Assembly: GCF_964340395.1 (NCBI RefSeq)
Contig: NC_135564.1
Span: 5,162,861 to 5,226,860, forward strand
Length of the DNA stretch: 64,000 nt
Source of the DNA: Glandiceps talaboti
Taxonomy: Eukaryota; Hemichordata; Enteropneusta; Spengelidae
Direction: 5' to 3'
Shown: in pieces, positions 52,101 to 64,000 of the stretch
How positions within the stretch are numbered: the stretch's first letter is position 1
How the letters are laid out: each line of letters starts with the position of its first letter
The notes under the pieces: model-generated
Databases searched by the model: none
Seen by the model: only the letters and a program-made list of their open reading frames with translations
What the model was told of the DNA's origin: nothing
Made by a program: the position numbers and the translations under genes

Positions 52101-55100
52101 ATACGGATGGCTTGACTGAGGCACAGGTACAGTTCAAAACTTGCCCACAGACTTTAGCTTAATAGAAACACATGACCATTGCGTCCCGTAGTGCCAAAAT
52201 GCATGTTCTGAAGATACAAGGTAGTTACTATCAGCTGCCATTCCTTACTTCGCCAAATGTGTCAAACTGATCTACTACACAATTTTATATTTATCAGGAC
52301 TATCTTTTGAAGCTTTTCATCCCCATACAAAACAAACGAGGCATTTGCAAGCAATCGTTTAGAACGTCTCCCAGTGTCCATATCACGGGAATGGATTTAA
52401 AAAGAAAATGAAAACTCACCTTCTGGTGGAGGTTTTGTGGTTGGTCCTGAAATGTAAATGACGTACAATTACTTCAGTTAGATTCATACAACAAATGTAT
52501 AGTTGTACTGTAACAAGTAACACATTCAAATATAGACCCTAGTTTATTCATGATGAGACACTGTCTTACAAATGGTATTCCTCACATAGCTACTTGACTT
52601 AAGCACATACAAGGAAGGCTTAGCATTGTGGCAATATGAGGTCTATACCGAAAATCAGTTGATGAGTAGACACAAAACGTTATTTTGCTCAACACAAGCC
52701 TGGTTTGTTGTATGGCAAAGTTATAGTTCAAATGTAAATTTGACCTTGAAGATGAAGGTCAATGTCAAAGCTCTAGTGACCATCTGAAAGTTTAACTCGT
52801 ATAGGTGTAGGCACTTGAATGATGTCTCTAGATACAAACCTTCATATACTAGGTTATTGTTATGAATTGAAAGCTTACTTCTGATAATATGGGTTTAGAG
52901 TATAGAATAAGTGTTGAATTGAGTCTCTGTGTATTCAACTTCTTGAGTTCCGATAGGGAGACAAGTTTTGGTTATTTGACCTTGAAAATGTTGGTCAAGG
53001 TCAAAAGATAAGGCCTTGTTAGAAAGCTTAACATTGATAATGTGGGATAGGCACTTTTAATGGTGTCTGTATGTATCAAATTAAGTGAAATACATAATGT
53101 TCCAGATAGTGTGTTTCCTTTGTGCCAAATATGGTTGAAATAGTCTGATGTTTGTATGGGCGAACGGATCAGTGGACTAAACTGAACCCATTGTAATAAT
53201 CCCCCAGGGCATCGCTCATTGTGGCTAAAAACCTATGAGTCACTAAGATTATTGCAACAGTTTATCTTCTGACGCGATCAAAATCTTGCTAACACTGCTT
53301 CTTTTCATGATCTGGCTTAACAAAAATCTTACTAACAATTGTAGGTTTTCTTCATGTGAGCTGCAATTACAGCAGAAGAAAGTGAACTGTGCAGAAACAA
53401 AACTCAAATGAGTTGTTGCTTGCAATGTCTATCTCTCGCAGAGGTGATTCATATACATTGTAATACAATGGTTGCGTGTGTCCCTCTCTGGATTTATATA
53501 CACTGTAATACAATGGTTGCACGTGTCCATCTCTTGCAGAGTGGATTTATATACATTGTAATACAATTGTTGCACGTGTCTGCCTCTTGCAGAGGGTGAT
53601 TTATATACATTGTAAGACAATTGTTGTATTTATCCGTCTCTTGCAGAGTGGATTTGTATACATTATAATACGTACAATGATTGCACGTGTCCATCTCTTG
53701 CAGAGTGGATTTATATACATGGCAATGCAATTGTAATAGAAATGTTAAATTGTGAATTACAATGTACATATGTATCACCGTCCCTACTCATAAATACAAG
53801 TTCAAGTTTACGTATAATATGACTCACGAGTAAGTTCAAATTCACATAGATATTGTTTGGTGTGATGACAGGGCGAATCATTGAATCCACCAGTGTCCTT
53901 GTGTATACTTCCACATGGACCATTACCATTTGGTTCGTCTGGAGCCCACAGATTAATCTCACCATAGTCCATCTTAGTTCCATCACTCCACTTCCAAGTT
54001 GAGTCAACCATGCGTAATCCTACCCAAACACCAATTTCCGTGTGAACTATGACCAAGGCAAACGTCATATATGGTTAAACTCTATCATAATCGTGGAAAG
54101 AGAATTGAACTATTCACAAAAATAACGGCCTCAAGAAACAATTCTTGAAAGCACTAAACTCTCTAAAACTTTCTTAAACTATATATACATCATTATCATA
54201 ACTACAATTCATAAACTTATAATTTGCACTGAATAAAGCTAAAAGTGTGGATCATCGTTCCACCAAACTAACTTTGAAAAGAGACAGAAATGTCGATTTA
54301 TTGAATTTGTTGTTTCATTATTAAGTGACATGAGGACTATAAATCCAACACAAAGCAGACCAGATTAATAGTTGTTGATGGGGAGAATATAACCCATAGA
54401 CGGGGCTAGTATCTGTTGGTAGGCAACTTTTGAAATCACACCCGCTTCAGTTTTAAGACGTTTTCTAAACTTCATTGAAATCAAAATCAAAGACTTACAA
54501 TTGTCTTGTTGTTCTAAGAATCCATACACATAGTAGTATTCGTCTGCCGTCTGTATGTCAGCAATTGCAGCCGGCTTGGAGCTCACTTCTAACTTATTGC
54601 ACTCAGTTTCTGCCTTGCTATAGTCCTGTCCATTGTCATAGCCGATAAACTTGTAACATGAGTAATCATGATAGCCCCATCCAGGAGGACACGGACTCGG
54701 TAGTACCGTAGCAGGTGGTGGCAAACCTATATATGGAAGATTAAACAGTGAAGTGAATTTCGCAAAGTGTCACGTATTCTATAGCAATTATAATATATCT
54801 CATACATTTTTAAGGTCGTGAATTGTCAATATTCGGTCACGTGGTGTAGGCCATTGTTCAATTGAAGTGATGTCATTAGACTTAGTCAATAATCTTGCTA
54901 TCTTAGAGTGTAGAACGTGCAATATATTGGTTTCTGCATGGTATCACACAGTGCCATTTGACACTAACATGAAACGGGTTGTATATATCATTAGACCGTT
55001 CCTTAGAAGAATGTACATTATACAAAAGTGACGGGAATAATATACGAATATATTTTTGGCGTGCAATTAAAATATGATAAAATACAACTGTGTTCTGTGA

Positions 55101-56390
55101 GACTCTTGTCTCAATTTCACCATTGAAAGTTGACTACCTACCACTCCTTTCGTATTCACAGAAAAACTGCTTCGTTGTTGAACAGTTATGGTCATTATAT
55201 CCCCCGGTATCTCTCCGTATACATCCACACGGGTCTTTACCACTTGGTTGATTTACTGCCCATCCATAGGTTACATTAGCTCCGTTTGCCCATTTCCATA
55301 CACTTTTTGTATCCTTTGTAATTCCAATCCATGTCCCAATTTCCATCTTAACTGTAGACATAAAAAGGAAGGTCCTACGATAAGATACCATTCTAGTTAT
55401 CAATTAATGTCCGAAAGTTGCAAAATGTTAAAATTAAATTTATGTATTGATAATTTGAGAGCTCAATGGCTAGACACAAATTTACGGATCACCCTTTAGT
55501 TTGAATAATCATGTTGTATTTAATTATTCCTACATAAATATTGGCGAAGTAATAGAGGATTACTTTGTTTGTTTGCCAGTGTGTATGTCTGTGGGGGAGG
55601 GGGAGTGGTGAAGTGGATGTGTGCGTGGGCGAAGAAGTGTGCCAGGCTTATTTTTGTCCGATGAATCGAGCAATTTCGAATGGTATCCATCCGCCCAAAC
55701 AGTGTGTAGGTTGTAACCTGGTTTGAACGTGAATGCGGAAGTATATGTGAAAAGAAGTGATAAGGATGCAGTTGTATATCAATATCACCAAGTCTTCACT
55801 ACAAAGCTAAAGAGTCGTGGTATTAGTTGTATATCCCATACTTACAATCGTCAAGTTTCTGAATGAAGTCATACGCCCATTCGTATTCTTTAGGATCTTC
55901 AAAGACAGCTAGATGACTCCATACGTGCGATACCTGTCGAGCACAGTATAACTCGGCCTGTGTATGATTTTTACCCGAGTCATAACCGAAAAACCTGTAG
56001 CATGAATCATTATGAAGTGTCCATCCATCCAAACAGGCTGTGGGTTGTGAAATGGGTGTCGCCTCGACGGCAGGAGACTTCGTTGGGTCTGCAAAGATAA
56101 GATATAGACCGAAATGATAAAATATACTCGCCTGCTTTAATTAAGGTAATTATACACAAGTGTGCCGCAACAAGAAACAGTGCAAAATTGGTCATATCAT
56201 CTCATGGCAAATGCTAAAACAGAAATCATAAGCACTATAAAACGACAAATATTGTTAGCGGCAATTGCAGGCATTCGATACACCTATATTTACATCAAAT
56301 AAATACCGATTTGACAGAAATATCCTTACCAGCAGCGATAACAGACACGCCAAACCAAAGGCAGAACACAACTACGGTTGATATCGTCAT
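48888..56390 (-). CDS. Type I membrane receptor with three C-type lectin domains (10 exons)
   Basis: Exons: 56390-56330, 56088-55846, 55351-55142, 54726-54499, 54046-53828, 52446-52420, 51731-51537, 50874-50644, 49523-49485, 49123-48888; 562 residues. All nine introns are phase 1. Signal peptide MTISTVVVFCLWFGVSVIAA (1-20), CTLD1 (about 39-171), CTLD2 (184-318), Pro-rich linker (321-329), CTLD3 (334-470), stalk (472-484), one transmembrane helix VILGSIVLAVIIIIAIVFMV (about 486-505) and a 57-residue cytoplasmic tail with YSGM. Each CTLD is split by an intron at the same place. Only CTLD2 keeps EPN (285-287), the calcium/mannose-type sugar motif; CTLD1 has QPS and CTLD3 NPS. A 5' UTR exon starts near 56425 after CTCTTCAACAG. 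The architecture suggests carbohydrate or pathogen recognition at the cell surface; the ligand is not known. Confidence 0.9.
49916..50000. mobile_element. 85-bp miniature inverted-repeat element
   Basis: Left end CAAGGAAAATACGAGTGACC TAAGGGGC and right end GCCCC TAAGGTCACTAGTATTTCTTG are inverted repeats of about 27 bp around a 30-bp centre. A related sequence is at 47767-47815. It lies in an intron of the lectin receptor. Confidence 0.75.
50445..50475 (-). other. tRNA A-box-like motif, possible SINE relic
   Basis: On the minus strand, GAGCTCAGAGTGGTAGAGCG resembles the D-arm/A-box of a tRNA. No B box is found at the expected distance, so it is at most a decayed or partial tRNA-derived element. 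Confidence 0.3.
50644..51731 (-). CDS. C-type lectin domain 3 of the receptor
   Basis: Exons 51731-51537 and 50874-50644. Seen: CESGWIHWEGSCYYFAG, AVTHCDSLHGGATLANLE, EEYDWIEEEI, then GTWIGLRRV, IWQWSNGKPL, GNPSSESDSCVTI, GFNDHGC and EQYVCEYE. NPS replaces EPN, so the canonical sugar site is lost or changed. Confidence 0.9.
53258..53345. repeat. Isolated relative of the 35.6-kb satellite unit
   Basis: TTATCTTCTGACGCGATCAA, AATCTTGCTAACACTGCTTC and ATCTGGCTTAACAAAAATCT match the satellite unit in order but are diverged. It shows the unit is dispersed, not limited to the array. Confidence 0.6.
53425..53735. repeat. About 60-bp minisatellite, about 5 copies
   Basis: Unit ATATACATTGTAATACAATG, GTTGCACGTGTCCATCTCTT, GCAGAGTGGATTT. 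It lies in the lectin-receptor intron between CTLD2 and the linker exon. Confidence 0.92.
53828..54726 (-). CDS. C-type lectin domain 2 of the receptor (EPN)
   Basis: Exons 54726-54499 and 54046-53828. Seen: CPPGWGYHDYSCYKFIGY, AETECNKLE, AIADIQTADEYYYVYGF, then IGVWVGLR, TWKWSDGT, WAPDEPNGNGPCGSI, GGFNDSPC and KQYLCEFE. The EPN triplet and the FND in the WND position match calcium- and mannose-type sites. This is the domain most likely to bind sugar. Confidence 0.92.
55142..56088 (-). CDS. C-type lectin domain 1 of the receptor
   Basis: Exons 56088-55846 and 55351-55142. Seen: CLDGWTLHNDSCYRFFGY, a helix with ELYCARQ, HLAVFEDPKEYEWAY, then GTWIGITKD, VWKWANGANV, NQPSGKDPCGCI, GYNDHNC and KQFFCEYE. 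Disulfide cysteines are in place. The EPN/QPD loop reads QPS, so canonical calcium-dependent sugar binding is doubtful. A short Thr/Pro/Ser-rich segment precedes it. Confidence 0.9.
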
Positions 56391-56425
56391 CTTTGGCTAC
56401 TCTCAAAGTCGGGTTATCTGAACAC

Positions 56426-58550
56426 CTGTTGAAGAGAAATTATGTTTTTTTGTCATAATTTAAATATTTTATCACATTTTAGATAAAAGTGTTCACTGAG
56501 TAAAAAAGTTAACTATTATAACTTTGATTCAAAACCTGTTGTACTTTATATTCAGTAGATTATCTATTAGTTAATTCTGACAGTCAATGGGCAAACGATC
56601 TTAAGCTTATCTAGACGTTGATTTATTGTTAGTACGGTGTCTTGCAACTAAAGTGTAACCTAGCCTGTTTACGGTGCTAGTGGTACGCCTTTTATCTCTC
56701 ATACATGTACCGATAAACAAAGTTACGCAGTAAACAAGCCATGTCAAATATACAGCCAACTTTCAGAACAATCACTGCCGCATATAACTAGGACTATATA
56801 TACACGGCATGTCATGGCTTCTCTAGCTTATCACAAACCTTATATTAGGTCACGAACTTCATATGGGTCATTTTCAATCACTTAATCTTAGCTTGTTGTA
56901 CAGAACCAGTTTTCGAAGTTATTATTGTTCATTCTTGTAAAGATGTTGGATTTATATTCCTGGTTTATTGTCTTATATTTTTGTTCTTTGCATCTTCTTT
57001 GTATCTTTGTGTACTTGGTTAATGTCTAAGACTAGAATTGTATTATATTATTTTCCGTTTCAAGCAATCGACTTTTCTAAAACCGTTTGTGTTAACGTAC
57101 AGCATTGTATATATTATATGTTCTCCTATCAACCGTACGCTTCTGCCTTTTACAAACACGTTGTCAAGGTTATTTATTTTTTCAAACGATATTTTTTGAT
57201 GACATGCCAACCATGGTCATAAATTTTTCCACGTTTAAAATCTGTCTAGCCATTATATCATACAATATTTCTTCATCAATTCGAGTGCAGTGTACTGTGT
57301 ACACATCATTCGCAATTGCAAGAGTGTCGTTGTCTTGATTGACAGCTCAGGTAGAAGAGGTCGCGGTACCATACTCTTTGACTTTTGCCCTGTTTGGCAG
57401 TCACAAGAGATATGATAAATCCGTCTAGGGTCATTGAAATCTTTTTATCGTCGCTAGTAGTGTTGTGACAAAAGGTATCCTAAACTGAGTTCATCTCCGT
57501 TCACCATAATCAGAGGTCATCGCCGTTCACACCATTTCACTGATAACATCCAGTTCTCATGTCCACGAAATCCCTACATTAAACTTATAAATGAGTGTGT
57601 GTGTGTGTGTGTGTGGGGGGGGGGTGGGTGGGTGGTGGGGGTATTGATATGTGTAGCTGTGTATAAAAGTGTGTGTATTTGGGTGGGTTTGCATGTAGCT
57701 GTCCCCTACAACCAACAGGAAAGACAAACTCGACGGTTCAAGTTTTGTATCCTCAGTATTGAGAACTTGATTACATCAAGATACCTTCCATTATGGGGGT
57801 ACGACTAAAGGTACATTTACTACATTTGGTTGATTAATTGTGGATATATGTGCTATCACGATTTCTGTCTGTCCCCATAACAGAATCCAGATGTGGATCA
57901 CTTTACAACTCTAACTACGTACCTTGTAATTAATCCAATTGGAATAAACCTTGGCGTTCAAGAGATTGACTGCAGTTCAGTTGTTTCCTGCCCCTGTTTG
58001 TAACAAGTTCTATTGTTACTGCTTGCCTGTGGCCATGGGTGGTTGTCAAACATGATTGACTGCTTTACACATTCTTACGTCGCACCAGGACAGGACAGGA
58101 CAGGACAAATTTATAACTAGTAATTATAGCATGATTGTGTCCCACAAAGTTAGTTCGTGTTTTGAACAGGAACTCTCCACGAAGACTATGATTTTATATT
58201 GTAAAAAGAAAGATATTAGATCTCCTTATATGCTTTGTACGCCTATTTATGTTCAGTGGTGTATGTGCTGTGTCCGTCAGTTTGTGTTGGAGTGTGGAGG
58301 TGTATGTGCGCATGTGTGGTTGTGAGATATTGTACCAACCAATCAATGGATGACACTTTGTCAATCAGACATTGTTTAGAATTCGTGAAATAAGGATATG
58401 GAAGGATTTTCTGTACAAATTGAACTATAAACACTGACCAATTAGCAAACACAAACTCACAATGTATCTAACCAATGCCGCTTCTGGGGAAAGAGAGGGT
58501 AGAGAGGGGTAGAGAGGGAGAAATAGAAATAGAGAGGAGAGACTGAGGGT
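56426..58550. other. Upstream region of the lectin receptor, no gene
   Basis: 56426-57600 is AT-rich 5' flank or first intron. A G-rich GTGT tract is at about 57596-57640. No coding exon recognised. A short AGGAC repeat (58087-58105) is present. Confidence 0.45.
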
Positions 58551-58557
58551 GGAGGGG

Positions 58558-58561
58558 AGAA

Positions 58562-58638
<77 letters not shown>

Positions 58639-58660
58639 GGGAGGGAGGGAGGGAGGGAGG

Positions 58661-58703
<43 letters not shown>

Positions 58704-58735
58704 CGACCGACCGACCGACAGACAGAGAAGAGACA
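58558..58735. repeat. (GA)n-(GGGA)n-(GACA)n compound microsatellite
   Basis: GA repeats (58560-58634), GGGA repeats (58640-58663), then GACA repeats with a CCGA variant block (58664-58725). All ORFs through it are artefacts. Confidence 0.97.
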
Positions 58736-59087
58736 GAAAGACACAGAGAGGAGGGGCAAGGACAGGGGAGAAAAAGCTGAATTGGCATATCTAGATTCTC
58801 ACTCACTCTGTCTGTATATCGGTATCTTTAGTAAACATACAGAGAAAGTGAGTGAGAGTGAGACATCCAACCAGAGAAACCAATATTCATCTACATCAAA
58901 TGATTCCCAATCACAAGTTTAAAAAAAACACGAAATAAGATATTAAATGATGCGTCAATGTACATCGTGAGTGTCTGACGTCATGACAACTTAAGTATGT
59001 ACGTGAAAACGTGCCATTTGTATGAGTTAATTAAATGATTTATCACTTGGCTACACAAACAACGAATGGTAGTTATACTGTGTGTAG

Positions 59088-59194
59088 CATACATACATAC
59101 ATACATACATACATACATACATACATACATACATACATACATACATACATACATACATACATACATACGTATACATACATACATACATACATAA
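59088..59194. repeat. (ATAC)n microsatellite
   Basis: About 105 bp of ATAC with one GTATAC interruption. Same motif as the 23-kb array. Confidence 0.98.
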
Positions 59195-62100
59195 CATTTT
59201 GTGGGGGAAGGGTATCTACAATTACCATTGTAAAGTAATGGAGGAAAATTTTCTAGTTGTTTGAATACAATTAATAATTGCATTGAAAGTAAATGAGTAT
59301 CAAGTGCATGAGAAAAGTGTATAAATTATGCATAGTTAACGTTCTCACTTTGGTAATTTTCTGAAAGCAAACAAGCGATGAATCGACTTCCCCAGCGTAG
59401 GAGTGTTTTCATGATCATGCCAGAACAATGTGGAATGGACAAACACACTAATATATATATATATATATGACATGACTAGGTAATTAGCTATACGAGAACA
59501 CATTTCATCATGATTTATCGAAGTTTCACAAGTTTCACAAACTAAAACCCACTAGTTTCTCGATCCTAAATCAACGCCTACTATACTGTCTTCCCATTTC
59601 CTCGTTTAGTTGTAACGTACTGGTACTAGCTATAGAGGTACTGTTCATCCGTTAATTATTCTGGCCAATCAAATTAAAAATGTAATCATAAAGAAACTGG
59701 AAAATGCCATCCTGGCAGAGTTGAGTGAAATATTCAAGCAGAAAGACTCCAAAAGTGTTCATGATTATATCGTTTATAAATGAACAGTTTTGTCGCTCAT
59801 TTATCACAAATTCAACTTAGTTATTTGTCTGGCCAAAATGTGTCAAGGATCACTGTGATTGTAAATTTCAATTTCATTTCATATGGAATGTTGTATGGCT
59901 AACTGACTTTGATTCTTAAGCAGACGATGTTACCACAAAGTCTCAAAGTAGTAGTAAATGGTTGATATTAGTGCAAGAAAATTGACATTTCATGTAGTAA
60001 TGGCAATATCATTTTTTTGCTTTAAAAAAACGTCGACAACCACTTTGACAGTTACTTACGTCACGTTCAACGCTACAATATGAATTCATATCATTACTAT
60101 AATTATATCTATGACATTTCCATTTTATGATATACTCTAATAAAGATATCACATGTTCTATTTTTATTACACTATATAACAATATTTGTTTGCAAATTAA
60201 ACGGAAAATTATCCAAACATTGTGTTTTTAGTGATTGTTGTATCTCCAGTGCTGTAAAGTATGTAAATATCTTTTTGTGTGTTGTCATATATTTCGTTCG
60301 TTTTGGTTTTCCGTTCTGGTTGTTTGATATTCTTTGTGCTATCACGTATTTCTTTGTTTCAGTATTATTAATTTTGTAATATTATGTATATTAATTATTC
60401 ATTATCATTTAAATGTATACACGTCTTGTATTTAATCACTTCCCATACTTGTCAGGACCATGGACTAGATTATTTTTAAGTGAACTATTTCCATGGTCCT
60501 CACCAGAACATTTTCTTCTTAATAATATTTAATTTTTGTATTGTTATTATTTTATGTTTCTTGTGTAAATAAATTCAAATTAAAAAGAGAATCTGAGTAA
60601 TTCGTGCTATTTCTGACACGTTTAAATCAAACAAACATGGCGGCATCTTTATCGAAACTATTGAGATATAAAAAAAAATAACACTGAAATCGCAATTAGA
60701 ATGACCTTAAACCAATAACCGCTTTACAGACTACCGTAAAAACGTTAGCGATGTTAAGTTCAAAAGCAAAATTTTATGAACTCACGAACACATACTAAAT
60801 TAAAACAGACGCCACTTTATCGTTGCTTCCGAAAAACAATACCATAATGATAGCGATGACGTATTAAAAATTATGTAAATATTGCTGAGAGTCATTCCGT
60901 CAGAATGTACGAGCCACCTTATCGTGTAGACAATCTAAAATAAATGTCAAAAATGGCGAAATAATTTTCGTTTATCAAGACTTTAGTTTCTTATTAACTA
61001 TCTAAGGCCTTGAGTAGTAAAACACAAGGACATGCCATGCCAGAACCGTTCAAGTTAACTAAATACAAATTGTCCATGTTTTTCACGTCGTTATAAAAAT
61101 AGTTGTTCACATTTTTTCCGATAGTGGGCGCCATTCATTTGCGCCGTTTGTCCCTAAGGGTACCACTGAGGTGTATCGGCAGATGATCAAACGAGAAATA
61201 ATGACTATTGATTTTTTAGACGTTATTTAGGTCTTAGTTAGTTTGTGATGCCATAGAGGATAAAAATGGACTCCTCACTCGACAAGGACAATTTGAAATA
61301 TTTTGGAGGTTATGAGGGGTCAAAGTCTAACCTAGCTATGCAACGGCATTAACCGTGTACAAATACGAATCTTATTATACCACACCGTACGGCCATTAAT
61401 GCGATAACGCACTACCGTTTGATCATAATGTGTCGAAGTGAATTACATACCTTTTTCCTACTTCAAATCGTGAAATGTTCCGTCCAAAGTTATCCCTGTT
61501 AAATATCAACAACCACAATATCTGTATAGACTCCGTTTAGGCGCGAAATCGGTAAAAGAAATCTCAAAACGAATTCGCGAAGCTAAATGTTGTCTGAACA
61601 AAGCACTGGCACCTTCAACAGAAACCTAACTAAATAATGACGTCATTTTAAAGTTAAACTTTTACCAAATATTTAACATGTGACTGACATACGGGACCTT
61701 CAGGTCAGACACCTGTTGCACTAGTGTGTATGTCATCGTTTTGGCGCGCACTGCAACACGGTCACTTCCTTAGAGATCATAGAATGTTTCTTTTTGCTGC
61801 TTTCCCTCATGTACACATCAAATGAAGCTAATAAGGCGTTGCTTTGTACCTGGGGAACATGGTTCGAGAGTGTTGATGGTGCAAATGGCGATATCGATAA
61901 ACTAAACGGTAATGCACACATAAAAAATCATACCATCCACACACAGTCGCAGCTACTCAAGTTCTATTCAACTTCAAGGACGGTCGCAAAACAAGAAAAT
62001 ATGGCATTATCAGGTACTAGTATATAGGAATATTCCGAAATTACCCTTACCGGTGTTTGGACAACACTAGTTTAAACAATTTTAGCATATTCAAATCCAC

Positions 62101-63735
62101 AGGCACTCGAATCAATGTGTATGATAAAAAAATAAAATATGTAATGTAAATAAGACTATTTACCTATCGTATCTATGTGCAAACACCCTTGACGATAATT
62201 TTTGAATAATCGTAAATACCTAACAGCGTGATGTGTTTTGTATTACGGCAATCCTTGAATAGAATATTAGCCCACAGGCGACTGTGAATAGCCCACAGGC
62301 GACTGTGAATCTAGAGTTACTGGTTGAGAGTACATTATGAAATCCTAGGGGCCACCTTTTCAAGAAGGCAACCGATAAATTAGTATTATTAATCTAGATG
62401 CACACATATTCTGAGTAACTTTTGAAACATATATTGAAATAATATAAATTTAATTTTGAACTTGGAAAACTAATACCATTCATATTGTTACACTGGATCT
62501 TTTATTTGTGTGTTTGTTTTACAATTAGTTGAACTGGCCGTGATGCCAGGCAGGGCGCCCTCACGCACAGGTCTACCCTTCAGAAGACCTAGGTTGAACG
62601 ACAGTCGACAGTCTATTTGAAAATTAATATGGTTTTACACATAAATTATGTATAAATTCTAGATCTGATCTGAGAGCGAAATATTTTCACTTGGCCTAAC
62701 CATTCCCCGAATAACTGTAACTCGAGTCTTGTGATGTGTTCATTTTCATTTTGTTAAGTATACAATATTCTCCAACTATCACATCGGATTCCAAGGTAAA
62801 CGGAAACGTCGGTACGTGGTACTATAGTGGTCTCGTGGTCTGAGGTGGTACGTGTTTGGAGTCCATATACCTGATTATATTGGCATGATTTGGGTGAAAC
62901 ATTGCCAAATAACGTGAAGTTGGCTTCTGACCGAATCAAGATGACTGCGGCCGACGAAGACCAATGTTTCTTCAACTTGTGATATATATACATATATCAA
63001 TTTTTCAATAACATAAATATTATTACTCATTTATTTACATGTTTTATCATGTCATCGCCAACCATACATTTTTAACCTCTTTAATATTTAACAAAATGTA
63101 CAGATTAATTGAACAAGTGCGCAGTATTTCATCGCCACTTTTCAAACATGTAATAGCCTGAAAAGATAAATCCATGGAAGGACTCAGTCGTTATTCAGCT
63201 ATTGAATATGTGTCATGCTTCATAATATTGTGGGTAGTGAGTGATTACATTAAGTGGTCCAATGACTGGATCTTTCAGACTACTCAAATATGTACATGTA
63301 TGACTGCATTTAAGAAACATACACGTGCTATGACGTCACTATTTACCAACCACTCAGCGGATCACACTTGCCTCGGCTGTGTCTGATGAGTCAACATGTT
63401 GATTCTACTTCTAAATAAGGCCATTCATTGACGTGTAAAAAGACATCGTCGTAAAAACACCATTGGCTCATTTACGGCACTGTCAGACTATTTAGACCAA
63501 AAAAGAGAGAGAACTGTTTTGCAGTCAGCCCATACAATCTGCATATCTGGGGGAACACACACAAATAACCCTCCCTACTTCAGTGAAGACAACTGTAGAG
63601 CCAATCATGAATAAGCAAATAACACCTGTCCCACATTCGCAGTTGATCTAAAGTACTAAATAAAAATAACAGTAACTGCCATAAATAGTAGATTGAGTGA
63701 CAGGTTTGTTGAGAATTAAAGAAATGTTCTGACCA
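59195..63735. other. AT-rich intergenic region, no gene supported
   Basis: Short AT repeat at 59451-59467 and an exact 20-bp tandem repeat (AGCCCACAGGCGACTGTGAA) at about 62269-62309. Small ORFs (for example 61794-62027 plus) have no domain. ATG contexts such as ACATGGCGGCATC at 60635 open only 14 codons. Confidence 0.5.
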
Positions 63736-63743
63736 TAAACAAT

Positions 63744-63864
<121 letters not shown>

Positions 63865-64000
63865 CCTTATCGCTTTCATTGCGTCGGTGGGGACGAACAT
63901 GCACTGGCTTGCTGTCAACAAAATGCGTATTTGGTAAATGATTTGCAAACTCGGTCAATAAATTACTTTTATATATCGCATCCGTCAACTGTAAATCAAA

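Noticed and set aside
60638-60682. ATGGCGGCATC start in good context
   Set aside because: Only 14 codons before a stop, with no splice donor in frame.

Overview
The window is animal nuclear DNA. Genes are split into many exons with GT..AG introns, intergenic and intronic DNA is AT-rich, and there are very long simple repeats, minisatellites, small inverted-repeat elements and a tRNA-derived SINE. The gene content (multi-C-type-lectin membrane receptor, GT31 galactosyltransferase, KMT5A-like SET domain, IRE1-like kinase, Crypton-like tyrosine recombinase) points to a marine invertebrate. I favour a non-vertebrate deuterostome such as a hemichordate or amphioxus, but a lophotrochozoan cannot be excluded from sequence alone.

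Layout. (1) 489-19848, minus strand: a 12-exon gene model whose exon phases all agree. It reads, N to C: a SET methyltransferase domain, a small Cys/His motif, a complete IRE1-like protein kinase domain, an acidic Ser/Asp-rich linker with internal repeats, two zinc-finger-like motifs, and a tyrosine-recombinase (integrase-like) domain, about 1,516 residues. Its introns are full of repeats. This is the most unusual object in the window. (2) 19849-31000: no gene recognised. It holds a tandem segmental duplication (21.05-22.69 kb), a large ATAC microsatellite, AT-rich DNA, an almost perfect 81-bp inverted repeat, and a SINE. (3) 31486-33220, plus strand: the 3' exons of a small proline-rich membrane protein. 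(4) 35.6-36.8 kb: a satellite-like array. (5) 37566-38642, minus strand: a single-exon GT31 beta-1,3-galactosyltransferase. (6) 42150-44059, minus strand: a complete four-exon paralogue of the proline-rich membrane protein. (7) 44.1-48.8 kb: no gene, microsatellites. (8) 48888-56390, minus strand: a ten-exon type I membrane receptor with three C-type lectin domains, every intron in phase 1. (9) 56.4-64 kb: no recognisable gene, several long microsatellites.

There is no operon logic here. The genes stand alone. The one functional theme I can defend is inside gene 1, where chromatin-modification, kinase and DNA-recombinase modules appear to lie in one polypeptide. The lectin receptor and the galactosyltransferase are ordinary glycobiology genes that happen to be near each other. 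All exon boundaries below were read by eye from splice-site consensus, frame and phase, without transcript support.
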